A stretch of 64,000 nucleotides of DNA from Pelagibacterium xiamenense (GCF_021166475.1 NZ_JAJOYS010000001.1:1426001-1490000); one strand, 5' to 3'; positions 16,753-26,468 are shown, counted from the first letter of the stretch. Notes: a model not told the origin generated them from the letters alone. Translations and numbers: made by a program.

Positions 16753-18099
16753 ATGCGCATTACAATGATTGGTTCGGGCTATGTCGGCCTTGTGAGCGGC
16801 GCCTGCTTTGCCGATTTTGGCCACGACGTGACATGCGTCGATCTCAACGCCGAAAAGATCGAAGCGCTCAACAACGGCCAGATCCCGATTTACGAACCCG
16901 GCCTCGACCTTCTGGTTGCCGAGAACGCCAGGGCGGGCCGCCTGAGCTTCACCACCGACCTCGCACCCGCGGTCGCCGCCGCCGACGTGGTCTTTATTGC
17001 CGTCGGCACGCCCTCGCGGCGCGGCGACGGCCATGCGGATCTGAGCTATGTCTATGGCGCCGCCGCCGATATCGCCCGCGCCATGAACGGGTTCACGGTC
17101 GTCGTGACCAAATCGACGGTTCCGGTCGGCACAGGCGACGAGGTCGAGCGCATCATCGCCGACACCAATCCGGATGCCGACGCCGTGGTGGTCTCGAACC
17201 CGGAATTCCTGCGCGAAGGCGCGGCGATCGAGGATTTCAAACGCCCCGACCGGATCGTCGTTGGGATTGAGGACGCACGGGCCCGCCATGTGATGGAGGA
17301 GGTCTACCGCCCGCTCTATCTCAATCAGGCGCCGCTTGTGTTCACGGGCCGCCGCACGGCCGAGCTCATCAAATACGCCGGCAACGCCTTCCTCGCGATG
17401 AAGATCACCTTCATCAACGAAATGGCGGATCTGTGCGAGAAGGTCGGCGGCGACGTGCAGGAGGTCGCCCGCGGTATCGGGCTCGACAACCGCATCGGCC
17501 CGAAATTCCTCAATGCCGGCCCGGGCTACGGCGGCTCGTGTTTTCCCAAGGACACGCTTGCCCTGGTCAAGACAGGGCAGGACCACGAAGCGCCGCTGCG
17601 GCTGGTCGAGGCCACGGTGGCGGTCAACGACAGCCGCAAGCGGGCCATGGGCCGCAAGGTCGTCGCCGCGTGCGGCGGGTCCGTCCGCGGCAAGCGCATC
17701 GGCATCCTTGGCTTGACGTTCAAGCCCAACACCGACGATATGCGCGACGCACCCTCGATTGCGATCATTCAGGCGCTCAAGGATGGCGGGGCAACCATCA
17801 AAGCCTTCGATCCCGAGGGGATGAAGGCCGCACGCGCCGTGATCGACGGCATCGAATACGGCACCGACGCCTATGACGTCGCCGAGGGCGCCGACTGCCT
17901 CGTGCTGGTCACAGAGTGGAACCAGTTCCGCTCGCTCGATCTCGAACGGCTCAAGACGGCGATGAGCGGCCGCGTTTTCGTCGACTTGCGGAACGTCTAT
18001 GGCCGCTCGGATCTCGAAGAGGCCGGGTTCGACTATCACGGGGTCGGACGCGCCGCCATGCCCGCTGCGGGCGCCAAGATGGCGGATGCGGCGGAATGA
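16753..18099 (+). CDS. ugd: UDP-glucose 6-dehydrogenase
   Basis: 448 aa. It oxidises UDP-glucose to UDP-glucuronate with two NAD+ in the cytoplasm. The Rossmann motif is at the N-terminus ([20 protein letters not shown]). The catalytic cysteine region is [16 protein letters not shown] near residue 260. The UDP-binding C-terminal domain has [23 protein letters not shown] 16753 has GGAGG at 16741-16745, and the length matches the family. The stop overlaps the next start (ATGA). The downstream UDP-glucuronate epimerase indicates that the polymer contains uronic acid. Confidence 0.96.
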   Translation: MRITMIGSGYVGLVSGACFADFGHDVTCVDLNAEKIEALNNGQIPIYEPGLDLLVAENARAGRLSFTTDLAPAVAAADVVFIAVGTPSRRGDGHADLSYVYGAAADIARAMNGFTVVVTKSTVPVGTGDEVERIIADTNPDADAVVVSNPEFLREGAAIEDFKRPDRIVVGIEDARARHVMEEVYRPLYLNQAPLVFTGRRTAELIKYAGNAFLAMKITFINEMADLCEKVGGDVQEVARGIGLDNRIGPKFLNAGPGYGGSCFPKDTLALVKTGQDHEAPLRLVEATVAVNDSRKRAMGRKVVAACGGSVRGKRIGILGLTFKPNTDDMRDAPSIAIIQALKDGGATIKAFDPEGMKAARAVIDGIEYGTDAYDVAEGADCLVLVTEWNQFRSLDLERLKTAMSGRVFVDLRNVYGRSDLEEAGFDYHGVGRAAMPAAGAKMADAAE

Positions 18100-19127
18100 A
18101 GGTCTTCGTCACCGGAACCGCCGGATTCATCGGCTTTCATCTGGCGAAACGCCTGATCGCCGATGGCCACCTCGTTGTCGGCTACGACGGCATGACGCCT
18201 TACTATGACGTGACGCTCAAGACCCGCCGGCACGCGGTGCTCGGCAAGACCAACGGCTTCCGCGCCCATACCGGGATGCTCGAGGACAAGGATGCACTCC
18301 GCAATGCCATCGACGATTGCCAGCCGGATATCATCATCCATCTCGCGGCGCAGGCCGGTGTGCGCTACAGCATCGAGCATCCGGAAACCTACATAAGTTC
18401 CAATCTAGTGGGGACCTTCAATCTCCTCGAACTCGCACGCGAAATCGCTCCCAAGCACCTGCTGTTGGCATCGACCAGCTCGGTCTATGGCGGGAACGAA
18501 GACATGCCCTTCAAGGAGGCGGCGCGTACCGATTTTCCGGTTTCGCTCTACGCGGCCACCAAGAAGGCCACGGAGGCGATGAGTCATTCCTATGCCCATC
18601 TGTGGGGCATCCCGACCACCTGCTTCCGTTTTTTCACCGTCTACGGCCCGTGGGGCCGGCCCGACATGGCGCTCTTCAAATTCGTCTCGGCGATCGAAGA
18701 GGGGCGCCCCATCGACGTCTACGGGGAAGGGCGGATGGCCCGTGACTTCACCTATATCGACGACCTCGTCGAAGGCATCTGCCGCCTGATGGACGCCGTG
18801 CCGGCGGCCGGCCGGCCCGTGGAGGCCGAAGGCGTTGCGGACTCGCTTTCTCCTGTCGCGCCCTGGCGCGCCGTCAACATCGGCGGCGGCAATCCGGTGG
18901 GGCTGATGGAGTTTATCGAGGCCGTCGAAGAGGCGCTGGGCAAGCGCGCGCAAAAGCGCATGCTGCCCATGCAGCAGGGGGATGTCGTTGCGACTTCGTC
19001 CGATGACGGGCTTTTGCGCGCGCTGACCGGTTTTGCGCCGGGCGTCGGCGTGAAAGAGGGCGTATCGGCTTTCGTTGAATGGTATCGGAGCTATTGCAAT
19101 GTCGGCGAGCATGAGGGAACGGCATAA
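18096..19127 (+). CDS. NAD-dependent epimerase, probably UDP-glucuronate 4-epimerase
   Basis: 343 aa, an extended short-chain dehydrogenase. The NAD motif is [15 protein letters not shown] and the active-site pair is [11 protein letters not shown] (Tyr-X3-Lys) with the upstream serine in [16 protein letters not shown]. Other marks are [20 protein letters not shown] and [18 protein letters not shown]. These match the CapI/LspL group that turns UDP-glucuronate into UDP-galacturonate. A Pro/Val/Ser stretch near residues 235-250 is the usual variable loop. The start overlaps ugd by ATGA, so ugd and this gene are translationally coupled and likely act in sequence. Confidence 0.92.
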   Translation: MKVFVTGTAGFIGFHLAKRLIADGHLVVGYDGMTPYYDVTLKTRRHAVLGKTNGFRAHTGMLEDKDALRNAIDDCQPDIIIHLAAQAGVRYSIEHPETYISSNLVGTFNLLELAREIAPKHLLLASTSSVYGGNEDMPFKEAARTDFPVSLYAATKKATEAMSHSYAHLWGIPTTCFRFFTVYGPWGRPDMALFKFVSAIEEGRPIDVYGEGRMARDFTYIDDLVEGICRLMDAVPAAGRPVEAEGVADSLSPVAPWRAVNIGGGNPVGLMEFIEAVEEALGKRAQKRMLPMQQGDVVATSSDDGLLRALTGFAPGVGVKEGVSAFVEWYRSYCNVGEHEGTA

Positions 19128-19887
19128 TGTGCCAACGGTTACGATCGGTGCGTTTCCCACGGTTTCGCTGACGCGTCGCCGGCTCGCCGAAATCATGGTC
19201 GCCGATGGCATGGCGGCGCGGGAGGCGGGGGGCGCCTGGCTGCCCAAGGCGGTTTTCTCATCCAATGGCCAGGGCATAGCGCTCGCGGGGCGGGATGCCG
19301 ATTTCGCACGCGCGATGGCCCAGGCCGATGCGATCCACGCCGACGGCATGTCGGTCGTCAAGGCCTCCGCCCGCACCCGCGCGCCCTTGCCCGAGCGCAT
19401 CGCGACGTCCGATTTCTTCCACGACGCTGCGGTGGCCGCGAGCGCGCACGGCCTGCGCTTCTTCATGCTGGGGGCCTCGGAACGGCAAAATGCCGCCGCG
19501 GTGGAGGCGGCGCGCCGGATGTATCCCGATCTGCAGATCGTCGGGCGTCATCACGGGTATTTCGGCGAGGGTGACGATGCGGCGATCTGCGAAATGGTAC
19601 GGGCCTCCGGCGCCGACGTGCTCTGGGTCGCCCTGGGCAAGCCGCGCCAGGAATTCTGGTCGATCGCCAACCGCGAGCGGCTGGCCGGTGTCGGCTGGAT
19701 CAAGACCTGCGGCGGGCTCTACGCCTTCCTCGCCGGCGATGCACCGCGCGCCCCGCAATGGATGCAGGATATCGGACTCGAATGGCTCCACCGCGTGCTC
19801 GACGACCCCAAGCGGCTCGCCTGGCGCTATCTCACAACCAACCCGTATTCGCTCTACCGGCTGATGCGGCATACAGAGCGGGGGTGA
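19099..19887 (+). CDS. WecG/TagA/CpsF-family glycosyltransferase
   Basis: 262 aa, a GT26-family enzyme that adds an N-acetylmannosamine-type or related sugar to the lipid-linked intermediate on the cytoplasmic membrane face. Hallmarks are the NG/DG regions ([12 protein letters not shown]), [36 protein letters not shown] and the C-terminal [20 protein letters not shown] with [23 protein letters not shown] 19099 has GGAG 8 nt upstream and overlaps the epimerase gene by 29 nt. ATG 19111 is also possible. Confidence 0.9.
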   Translation: MSASMRERHNVPTVTIGAFPTVSLTRRRLAEIMVADGMAAREAGGAWLPKAVFSSNGQGIALAGRDADFARAMAQADAIHADGMSVVKASARTRAPLPERIATSDFFHDAAVAASAHGLRFFMLGASERQNAAAVEAARRMYPDLQIVGRHHGYFGEGDDAAICEMVRASGADVLWVALGKPRQEFWSIANRERLAGVGWIKTCGGLYAFLAGDAPRAPQWMQDIGLEWLHRVLDDPKRLAWRYLTTNPYSLYRLMRHTERG

Positions 19888-19894
19888 GGGGGCG

Positions 19895-22459
19895 GTGGGC
19901 AAGAATTTTATGTTTCGTCTGGCGCAGTTCGGCCTCATGCACATCTGGCCGGCGCTTGTGCTCGTAGTGGCCGCGATCGCCCTACCGCCTGCCGACACCG
20001 GCGCTGTCGCGGTCATAATGTCCATCGCTACGCTGTTCCGGCCGCTTGTAGGCTTCTCGCTTGGGCGCGCCAGCATCCGATATATCGGTCATGCCCGGGG
20101 GCTCGACGCGAACGCGCAGGAGTATGCCAGTCTTGCGTTCAGCGTGGCATTGGTTCTGTCGATGCCCGCCCTCGCGATCCTTGCGGTGGCTATAGGGTAC
20201 TCTACCGTCGTGTACGACATGCAGGCCGGCTCTTCGACCGTCATAGCCGCCGTTGTCTTCAGCTATCTCTATGGCCTTACCGAATTCCTCGACGGCCTCT
20301 ATCGCGCCGAAAACAAGTTCCAGCCGTTGGCCGTGGCCTTAATCGTCAGCAGGCTTGTTGCTTTCGGGCTTTTCTTTGGCCTGACGCTGGCCCCCCGCCT
20401 GGACGTGCTGCTGGGCGTTCTGGCGTTGAGCGAGGTGGTTTGCGTACTCATGCTGGGCACCGCTTTTGTGCGTTCGCATCGGCTCACCCCGGTAACGATG
20501 ATCCGGGTCATCCGCGCTCACAGGGATGAAACTATCGAACTTTTGCGATATGCGGTGCCGGTCGTCATAAATGCGCTGGCGGTATATCTTTATGCGCGCG
20601 CGATGGTGTTGATCGTAGGCTTGTTCGTGCCACCTGCCGAGGTCGGCGGATTTGAACTCGCGGTCCAGCTCACCAATCTGCCGATGGCGTTCACGATCGT
20701 GGTCGCGACGGTCATCTCGCCCAAGGCTGCCGAAATGTTCGTTGGCGCGACGCGGGAACGCCAGAGCCTGAGGGTTCTCTTGTCCCAGGGCGCGTCCTTT
20801 GCGCTGTGGCTCAACACACTGGCGGCGGCGTTCTTGCTGCTTGTCGGTCCGGTCGCCCTGGCCTGGCTGGTTCCCGATCTGCCCGCGGCCGCCATTGTCC
20901 TGATCATCCTTTCGCCCCTTGTGGCCGTCAAAGCGTTCGCGCAGATCTTGTCGGGCGAGATCTCCGTCGCCGTCGGCCGTGCGGGCACGACGGCACGCAT
21001 CACGCTTGTCTTTGGCGTCCTTAATGTGATTGCCGGGCTCACGGGCGGGTATTTGTACGGCGTCGTGGGTGGCGCCATCGCCATGGTACTGGTGCATACG
21101 GCTGCTGCGGCTGTTTCGGTCTGGCTGTTGAGCAGGCAGACGGACCTGTTTTTACGCTATCGCGCCGGCGCTGTTGCATCAGGTGTCGCGATCGGCAGTC
21201 TGCCCGCCGTCGTCCTGGTGCTCATGGCGCGGGATATTCCGGCTTTGGCGGTTATCGGTGGCACGATGCTTCTTCTGGCCGGCAATCTGGTTGTGCTGCT
21301 GGTCTCGGCCCGTTTCCGGTTGCCGTTTCACAAGCCACTCGTCGACGGTTTTCGCATGCTGCTGCCGCCGCGTCCAAAGTACAGCCTGCTGCGCGACCTG
21401 CCGGCCGAACCAGATCTCAGCGGGCACCCCGTGGTGGTGTCGTCCCTCGCGTATCTTGAGGCCGCGCATCCGGGGCTCGACCGGTTCTGGAAAGGCACGG
21501 CCAACACGCCAGTGGCAGATTGGTCATTTCTGGCGCACGCCGATTATGTCTATGCCAAATGGTTGCTCGGCCGGGAAAGCGAGCTGTCGCCCAAGGCGGC
21601 CGAGGCCTTCGCGGACGCGGTGGGTAAAGCCAAGCTCGCGGGGAGCACAGCGCCAGGAAAGCAGATGTTGCCACACTTGACCGCATACACGCTCGGAGCG
21701 CTGAACATCCTGGCAGCGGCAGGCTACGACATGCGCGAACAGGTTTACGCCGATCTCGAGCTTGACCTCGACCGGCTGATTGACGCCGAAACCAAATTGC
21801 CCAAATGGCCAGCAGCATGGTCGCACCACGCCTGGCGGGTAAGCCACTGGCTTGGAGGGATTCCCGCAATACTGCTCAATTTCGCGCGTTTCGACCCCAA
21901 GAAACAGGTCGATGAGCGCCTTGTCCACGATGTTCTGGAAGCCTGCGACGCCAAGATATTGTCTCCGGAAACCGGGCTGATGCGCACCTACCGCTCAGAC
22001 GCGGTGCAAAGCGCCTTCCGCGCGGCATATCGGCTACGTCACCGTCCCGAACTGGCAGACGTCGGTGGTCTCGTTCACATTCACTGGGTCAACTACGCGC
22101 TTGGCCGCGACTATCGCGCCGTAAGGACGCTGTTGCAAAGCACGACGACGCACATGCTTGAGCACTACCCGTTCCTCGAGGGAAGCCCTTATTGCCTCGA
22201 TTTCGATTATGTTCAGTTGCAGCGGACGGCGCTCGAGCAGGACAGCCAGTACGATGCGTGCGCGCTCATAAGGCGGAATGACGTGCTCATCACAGACCTG
22301 GTGCGCTATCTGTCCTCAATTCGGCAGACCTACAAGTTGCACAGGCTCCCCGGCGCTCTCGCCGCGCTTCACGAAGCGACCATGATCGCTGGCCACGCTG
22401 TAGTTCCGGGTATCGGCACGCCGCCGCGGGACGTTATTAAAACCGCGCTCTGGCTCTGA
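19895..22459 (+). CDS. Wzx-like flippase fused to a C-terminal helical (toroid-like) domain
   Basis: 854 aa. Residues 1 to about 485 form a MATE/PST-type polysaccharide flippase with about 12-14 hydrophobic segments (for example IWPALVLVVAAIALPPADTG and VVGGAIAMVLVHTAAAAVSV). Residues about 490-854 are soluble and mainly helical, with evenly spaced hydrophobic/aromatic pairs (LTAYTLGALNILAAAGYDM, SHHAWRVSHWLGGIPAILLN, VHIHWVNYALGRDYRAV, SPYCLDFDYVQLQRTALEQD). That spacing suggests an alpha/alpha toroid as in six-hairpin glycosidases or lyases, but I cannot assign a family. Typical flippases are 400-520 aa. GTG 19895 with GAGGGGG upstream is chosen; ATG 19910 is an alternative. It exports the lipid-linked unit; the tail could bind or process it. 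Confidence 0.8.
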   Translation: MGKNFMFRLAQFGLMHIWPALVLVVAAIALPPADTGAVAVIMSIATLFRPLVGFSLGRASIRYIGHARGLDANAQEYASLAFSVALVLSMPALAILAVAIGYSTVVYDMQAGSSTVIAAVVFSYLYGLTEFLDGLYRAENKFQPLAVALIVSRLVAFGLFFGLTLAPRLDVLLGVLALSEVVCVLMLGTAFVRSHRLTPVTMIRVIRAHRDETIELLRYAVPVVINALAVYLYARAMVLIVGLFVPPAEVGGFELAVQLTNLPMAFTIVVATVISPKAAEMFVGATRERQSLRVLLSQGASFALWLNTLAAAFLLLVGPVALAWLVPDLPAAAIVLIILSPLVAVKAFAQILSGEISVAVGRAGTTARITLVFGVLNVIAGLTGGYLYGVVGGAIAMVLVHTAAAAVSVWLLSRQTDLFLRYRAGAVASGVAIGSLPAVVLVLMARDIPALAVIGGTMLLLAGNLVVLLVSARFRLPFHKPLVDGFRMLLPPRPKYSLLRDLPAEPDLSGHPVVVSSLAYLEAAHPGLDRFWKGTANTPVADWSFLAHADYVYAKWLLGRESELSPKAAEAFADAVGKAKLAGSTAPGKQMLPHLTAYTLGALNILAAAGYDMREQVYADLELDLDRLIDAETKLPKWPAAWSHHAWRVSHWLGGIPAILLNFARFDPKKQVDERLVHDVLEACDAKILSPETGLMRTYRSDAVQSAFRAAYRLRHRPELADVGGLVHIHWVNYALGRDYRAVRTLLQSTTTHMLEHYPFLEGSPYCLDFDYVQLQRTALEQDSQYDACALIRRNDVLITDLVRYLSSIRQTYKLHRLPGALAALHEATMIAGHAVVPGIGTPPRDVIKTALWL

Positions 22460-22468
22460 GGCGCGGTC

Positions 22469-23992
22469 CTATGCCAGGGTCTTGAGGGTATCTGACGAAC
22501 GCGGCCTTGGGGCTTCGACGGGGGCTTTGTCCGATTGGCCCTCAAATCGCAAAGTACTTCCAACGATCACGGCAAGCATCAAACCAATTTGCCCCAAAGC
22601 AAATGGATTATAAGCCTCCTCTTGGAAAATGCCGTTTACAACCGTCGTTGCGAACGCAAGCGAGAGCAGAAGTCCCAGCCGGCTATGCCGTTTCCAAAAG
22701 AAATTCAACGTATAGTTCGCGAACCAAATATAAAACCCGACCAAAGCGAACGTAGCGATGCCGACCTGGTAGAGCAGCACTCCAACGGCACTTTCTACGC
22801 CAAACGCAGCCGCGCCGGCGTTCTGAAAATCCTGCCAGTCAAACTCAATTCTCGAGAGGTTGCCCCCTGCGCCTAAGCCATGGCCAATCGGGTTCGACAA
22901 GAAGCCTTCCAGTCCGCCGATCAGACCAAGAACATGGAAATCACGAGTCTGCATCCCATACCAGATGCCAAAAGTGGCGTAGGAAGCCAGTGTCAGCGCG
23001 AGGAGCACCTTCCAAATTCTCTTCGAAAATATAGATCGTGCATAGTAGAAAGAAAATGATATCAAAAGTATTATTATCGGACCCTTTGCTTGAATGGCTA
23101 TCAGGATTGCTGCGCATAAAGTAGCAAGTATGTAGTTCTTTTGAGAAAAGAACAAAAGTAGCCCAAACATCGACAGATATGCTAGGCTAATGCTATGCAT
23201 ATTTGGACCGGAAACGCGAAACGTCGTCAGCCCGAGGTCGCGAAAAATAGGAAGGTTTAGGAGTGGGCGTTTTGAGAATTCTATTACGGATTCTAAGGAA
23301 TAAAAATTATATCTCCCTTCGTATTTTACAGAGAAAAATTCGAATGCGTTTATAAATTCGTACAATTCCTTTGTGGCAATCATCTCTATTATTGTAAAAA
23401 TAATAGCCGCTATCATGCATACGGTAAACATCGCTTTGACATCGCTCTCGCTTAGGCGAGTGCCGACATACAGACCAAAGCATATAAGAAGAGATGATGA
23501 GATCGAGGATCGAAAATATATAATCGCGTTTTGAGCGCCATTCTCTATTAGTCCGTATAGCAGATATACAGAGCAAAGTAAAAAGAACAAAGTTAGTAGT
23601 TTGGAGAGCGTGACAATATCTATTTGTTTCATATTGTTGATATGTATCCAAGAATGAAAACCAAAAATTGATAAAGTCAGAAATTGCAAACCTTGTGCTG
23701 TACTTAATTCCGATCGATCGCTGTACCCGTTTATTGTTATGGCTATAACCGTAGATTGGAATATTAGCAGAAAAAAATATACGCCAATTTGAACTCTTGT
23801 GTATTTTATAGAAATGGCAATTAGTGCTATTGCGGAAGTAACGAGAAATAAAGTTCCTCCCGTCGCCGAGAATAAAAAAATCGGCAAAGAGAGAAATATA
23901 GCAACAAGGAGCGCCGTCAGGGTTTGCGACAGCAATTCCGCAGTGATGCCGGTGGGGAGCGGTGAGGCCTGGGCTTGTGAAGCAGTAACCAT
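22469..23992 (-). CDS. Wzy-like polysaccharide polymerase / O-antigen ligase-family membrane protein
   Basis: 507 aa with about 11-13 membrane helices and a large periplasmic loop. FLSNPIGHGLGAGGNLSRIE is the O-antigen polymerase/ligase-type loop motif, followed by AAAFGVESAVGVLLYQVGIA. It would join flipped repeat units in the periplasm. It is read opposite to the flippase, tail to tail with a 9-nt gap. Base composition is unusual: about 23000-23900 (N-terminal two thirds) is strikingly AT-rich, while the C-terminal third is closer to the genome norm. This suggests recent import or mosaic origin. The 3' end (KAPVEAPRPRSSDTLKTLA) is a hydrophilic tail. Confidence 0.78.
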   Translation of the reverse strand: MVTASQAQASPLPTGITAELLSQTLTALLVAIFLSLPIFLFSATGGTLFLVTSAIALIAISIKYTRVQIGVYFFLLIFQSTVIAITINGYSDRSELSTAQGLQFLTLSIFGFHSWIHINNMKQIDIVTLSKLLTLFFLLCSVYLLYGLIENGAQNAIIYFRSSISSSLLICFGLYVGTRLSESDVKAMFTVCMIAAIIFTIIEMIATKELYEFINAFEFFSVKYEGRYNFYSLESVIEFSKRPLLNLPIFRDLGLTTFRVSGPNMHSISLAYLSMFGLLLFFSQKNYILATLCAAILIAIQAKGPIIILLISFSFYYARSIFSKRIWKVLLALTLASYATFGIWYGMQTRDFHVLGLIGGLEGFLSNPIGHGLGAGGNLSRIEFDWQDFQNAGAAAFGVESAVGVLLYQVGIATFALVGFYIWFANYTLNFFWKRHSRLGLLLSLAFATTVVNGIFQEEAYNPFALGQIGLMLAVIVGSTLRFEGQSDKAPVEAPRPRSSDTLKTLA

Positions 23993-24108
23993 TTCGTCTC
24001 CTAGGCTAGCTCCAACTTCGCAAGCAAGCCATTACTGCCGGGTGTTAGAGTGCGCGTCGCCACAGAAGAGATGATAGACAGCCACGTGTCACCGGTCGAG
24101 GGAATTCG

Positions 24109-25086
24109 TCATGGAACGTCGGGTGTCGTGCTGACAAGCCTAAGACTGTTCGAATGCTGAGGGAGAGTAAGCGGACCTGTCACAGGGCCTTCAACACTTG
24201 CACTTCCGTCGGTAAACGCCAAAAGGACGTCCTGTGGGAGCTCGGGGAACTGGGCAACCACAGTATCCTGTTGTCTGATCGCGGGATGGTAGGGGCCCGT
24301 AAGGACTAGAGTGTCGGTGGTTTCGGAAGCTACCAACACGGGCGCAAGCAAGTCCAGAGTGTGATCGATGAACACACCTGTTGACGGATAGGTGAGGCGG
24401 AGACGTGAGCGGATGTTGCTTGTAGAGGTGTTAGCCAGTTCACGCGATGCGATGCCACGTGCAAAGTCCGTGCCTGCCGGAAGATCGATACTGCTTGCGG
24501 CGAGGAACGTTCCGTTGGTCTCCTCCACCACCCGCACATACGCGGTCAGCCCCGCCGTTTCCCCCGCCACATGCCGCAGCGACAGTGCCGCCGTCCAGGT
24601 TTCGCCCGCTGCGGCGGCCTGTGTGTAGGCGTTGAGGGCGATCTGGAAGTCGGTGCCGGTCGTTGTGCCGAAGAGCCTCAGCCGGATATAGGGGGCGTCT
24701 CCGTGAAGGCCTGTGTGGACGACTTCGATCGAAAGCCCGCTTGAGACCAGGACCGTCCAGTTGGTGGGCAGGGCGCCGCCGCTGCCAACGACGCCGGGGA
24801 GGGCGCCTTCGAAGAGGGCGTTGACGGGGTAGAAGGTTTCTTCGGGTTCGCAAAAAAGGCCCAGGTCCGTGATGGCGGGCACGTCGGGTGGGAAAAGCTT
24901 CCATTCTCCCGAGCGCGTTTGAGCGAGCTTTTCGGATGCACGGGTGAGCGTGAAGGCGGCCGATTGAGGAATGTGCACGCCATCTTTCATGTAGCGGCCG
25001 TTTGCGAAATCGGCAGCGAAGACGGAGCCGGCGGGCCACCAGGCTGCCGAACGCGCGGGGACGGGTGTGAGCGCAAGGCCGATCAT
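24109..25086 (-). CDS. Phage/GTA head-spike fibre-like protein
   Basis: 325 aa with no signal peptide. After a short N-terminus (WWPAGSVFAADFANGRYMKD) there is a beta-sandwich, carbohydrate-binding-like domain around residues 95-250 (GGALPTNWTVLVSSGLSIEV, GDAPYIRLRLFGTTTGTDFQ, SLRHVAGETAGLTAYVRVVE). This pattern is seen in proteins named phage head spike fibre, which include the partner of the Rhodobacter capsulatus gene transfer agent spike base. ATG 25086 overlaps the stop of the upstream spike-base gene by one base (TGATG), so the two are coupled. The pairing supports the assignment; similarity alone is moderate. It probably binds a cell-surface polysaccharide. Confidence 0.65.
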   Translation of the reverse strand: MIGLALTPVPARSAAWWPAGSVFAADFANGRYMKDGVHIPQSAAFTLTRASEKLAQTRSGEWKLFPPDVPAITDLGLFCEPEETFYPVNALFEGALPGVVGSGGALPTNWTVLVSSGLSIEVVHTGLHGDAPYIRLRLFGTTTGTDFQIALNAYTQAAAAGETWTAALSLRHVAGETAGLTAYVRVVEETNGTFLAASSIDLPAGTDFARGIASRELANTSTSNIRSRLRLTYPSTGVFIDHTLDLLAPVLVASETTDTLVLTGPYHPAIRQQDTVVAQFPELPQDVLLAFTDGSASVEGPVTGPLTLPQHSNSLRLVSTTPDVP

Positions 25087-25349
25087 CAAACAAGACCCAC
25101 AAGGCTGCCGGCGCTCGTGCCGCTCGCGAGAACCCGGGCAACGCGCAGCGGCAACACCGTGCCGCCAGGCACGCCGGCGAAAGTGGCCTGCGCGCCTGAT
25201 GCCGCGACAACGGCGAGATCGCCGGTCACCCCGACATAGATGGCGCGGGTTGTCTGCGCGAGGTCGACCGCATCGTCCGGGGTGATTGTAAAGACGTCGC
25301 CTGCCGGCCCGCTCATGCTGGCCGTGCGTCCGGGAAAGGTGGTGCTCAT
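25086..25349 (-). CDS. Spike base protein, RCAP_Rcc01079-like
   Basis: 87 aa. The core ITPDDAVDLAQTTRAIYVGV, then GDLAVVAASGAQATFAGVPG, then GTVLPLRVARVLASGTSAG, is the typical whole-protein pattern of the spike-base family that anchors the head spikes of the R. capsulatus gene transfer agent, which bind the capsule. Such proteins also occur in siphophages. ATG 25349 has AGGAG upstream on the minus strand. The downstream fibre-like gene is coupled by TGATG. No other capsid, portal, tail or terminase gene lies in the window, so if a gene transfer agent exists its main cluster is elsewhere, as it is in Rhodobacter. Confidence 0.75.
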   Translation of the reverse strand: MSTTFPGRTASMSGPAGDVFTITPDDAVDLAQTTRAIYVGVTGDLAVVAASGAQATFAGVPGGTVLPLRVARVLASGTSAGSLVGLV

Positions 25350-25539
25350 GGAATTTCCGCTCCTGTCGTCAGGGTGTTGCACATACTGCGCTAAGCATGA
25401 CACCGACACGCGGAGCGGGGATAAGTTTTGTCCAAACACCGGCTTTCGACAGGTTTTCCGCAGCCGGAGACCTTGCTCAATGCGCGGGATGTGCGAGGAT
25501 CATACAAATTTGAGCGCCATCGTATTGAGGGGATCTGCC

Positions 25540-26454
25540 ATGCCATTCGCCCGAAATCTCAGTATCATTGCCGTTTCAGTCTCCGCGCTGCTGGCCGGCG
25601 CCGCGACTGCGTTTGCGCAGGAAGACGTCGCATTGAGCCTCGAACTCGCCGGAGAGGCCTTCGAGGGCGCTCCCGCTTTCGCAGTGTTCTTTAATGGCCG
25701 GCAGATCGGTGCTGGCGCTGTATCCTCAGCCATAGATACGCAGACTGATGGGCGGCTGAGCGCTGCCAGCGACTACACCGGCTACGTAGAGACCTTCGAC
25801 TTTGAAATTCCCGCCGACACGTTTTCGGACGAAGGGGCCATCGAAGTCCGGTTCACCAACGATGCCGCCGGAGAGAACGGCGATCGTAACCTATTCATCC
25901 TCTCGGCCACCCTGGCTGGAAAGACCGTGCCCTTCGACGCCTTCGTGGTCGAACGCGAAGGCGTTGTGGGCAATACCGTCGTTTCCGGCCGGCCGATGGT
26001 CGCGCTTTACAAGACGTCCGATATCGCCTTCGCCGCTGCGCCGGAAGACGGATGGAGCGTCACCCCCGATGGCGGTGCGCCGCAGGCCGACGATACACCG
26101 GCGGCCGTCGAACCGGTCTGCGACACCGCACGGGAGATCGCGCTTGTCGGGTTCGCGCGCAATTCCGCCGCGCTGACCGCAGAGCACCGCGGAGCGCTCG
26201 ACGCGCTGATCGAGAGCGTCGATGCCCAGGCCTGTGAGCTGACGCTCACCGGCTATTCAAGTGCGAGCGGCCCGGCGAGCTGGAACAGGGAACTCGCGAC
26301 GATGAGGGCAGAGGCCGTGCGCGCCTATTTCGAAGGTCAGGGCGTGGCATTTGGCAGTGCCAACGTCGAAACGGGCGGCGAAACGCAGATGTTCGGCACC
26401 GCGAACGCGGACAATCAACGCGTGGTGGTTGTGGTCGGTGCGCCGGCTGATTAG
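25540..26454 (+). CDS. OmpA-like envelope protein with N-terminal carbohydrate-binding-like domain
   Basis: 304 aa. The signal peptide (NLSIIAVSVSALLAGAATAF, cleavage after AQ) is followed by a beta-sandwich at about 27-130 that reads like the calcium-dependent xylan-binding CBM60 type (LSLELAGEAFEGAPAFAVFF, TFDFEIPADTF, FTNDAAGENGDRNLFILSAT). The C-terminal OmpA-like domain follows (IALVGFARNSAALTAEHRGA, LTLTGYSSASGPASWNRELA, RAEAVRAYFEGQGV, ending DNQRVVVVV), which normally grips peptidoglycan. The combination suggests tethering of the exopolysaccharide to the cell wall (inference). ATG 25540 has GAGGGG upstream. It diverges from the spike-base gene and converges on the GDP-mannose genes. 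Confidence 0.8.
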   Translation: MPFARNLSIIAVSVSALLAGAATAFAQEDVALSLELAGEAFEGAPAFAVFFNGRQIGAGAVSSAIDTQTDGRLSAASDYTGYVETFDFEIPADTFSDEGAIEVRFTNDAAGENGDRNLFILSATLAGKTVPFDAFVVEREGVVGNTVVSGRPMVALYKTSDIAFAAAPEDGWSVTPDGGAPQADDTPAAVEPVCDTAREIALVGFARNSAALTAEHRGALDALIESVDAQACELTLTGYSSASGPASWNRELATMRAEAVRAYFEGQGVAFGSANVETGGETQMFGTANADNQRVVVVVGAPAD

Positions 26455-26468
26455 GCGGGAAAAGACGC

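Noticed and set aside
24109-25349. Prophage remnant
   Set aside because: No integrase, capsid, portal, terminase or lysis gene and no flanking repeats. The two genes fit spike proteins on their own.
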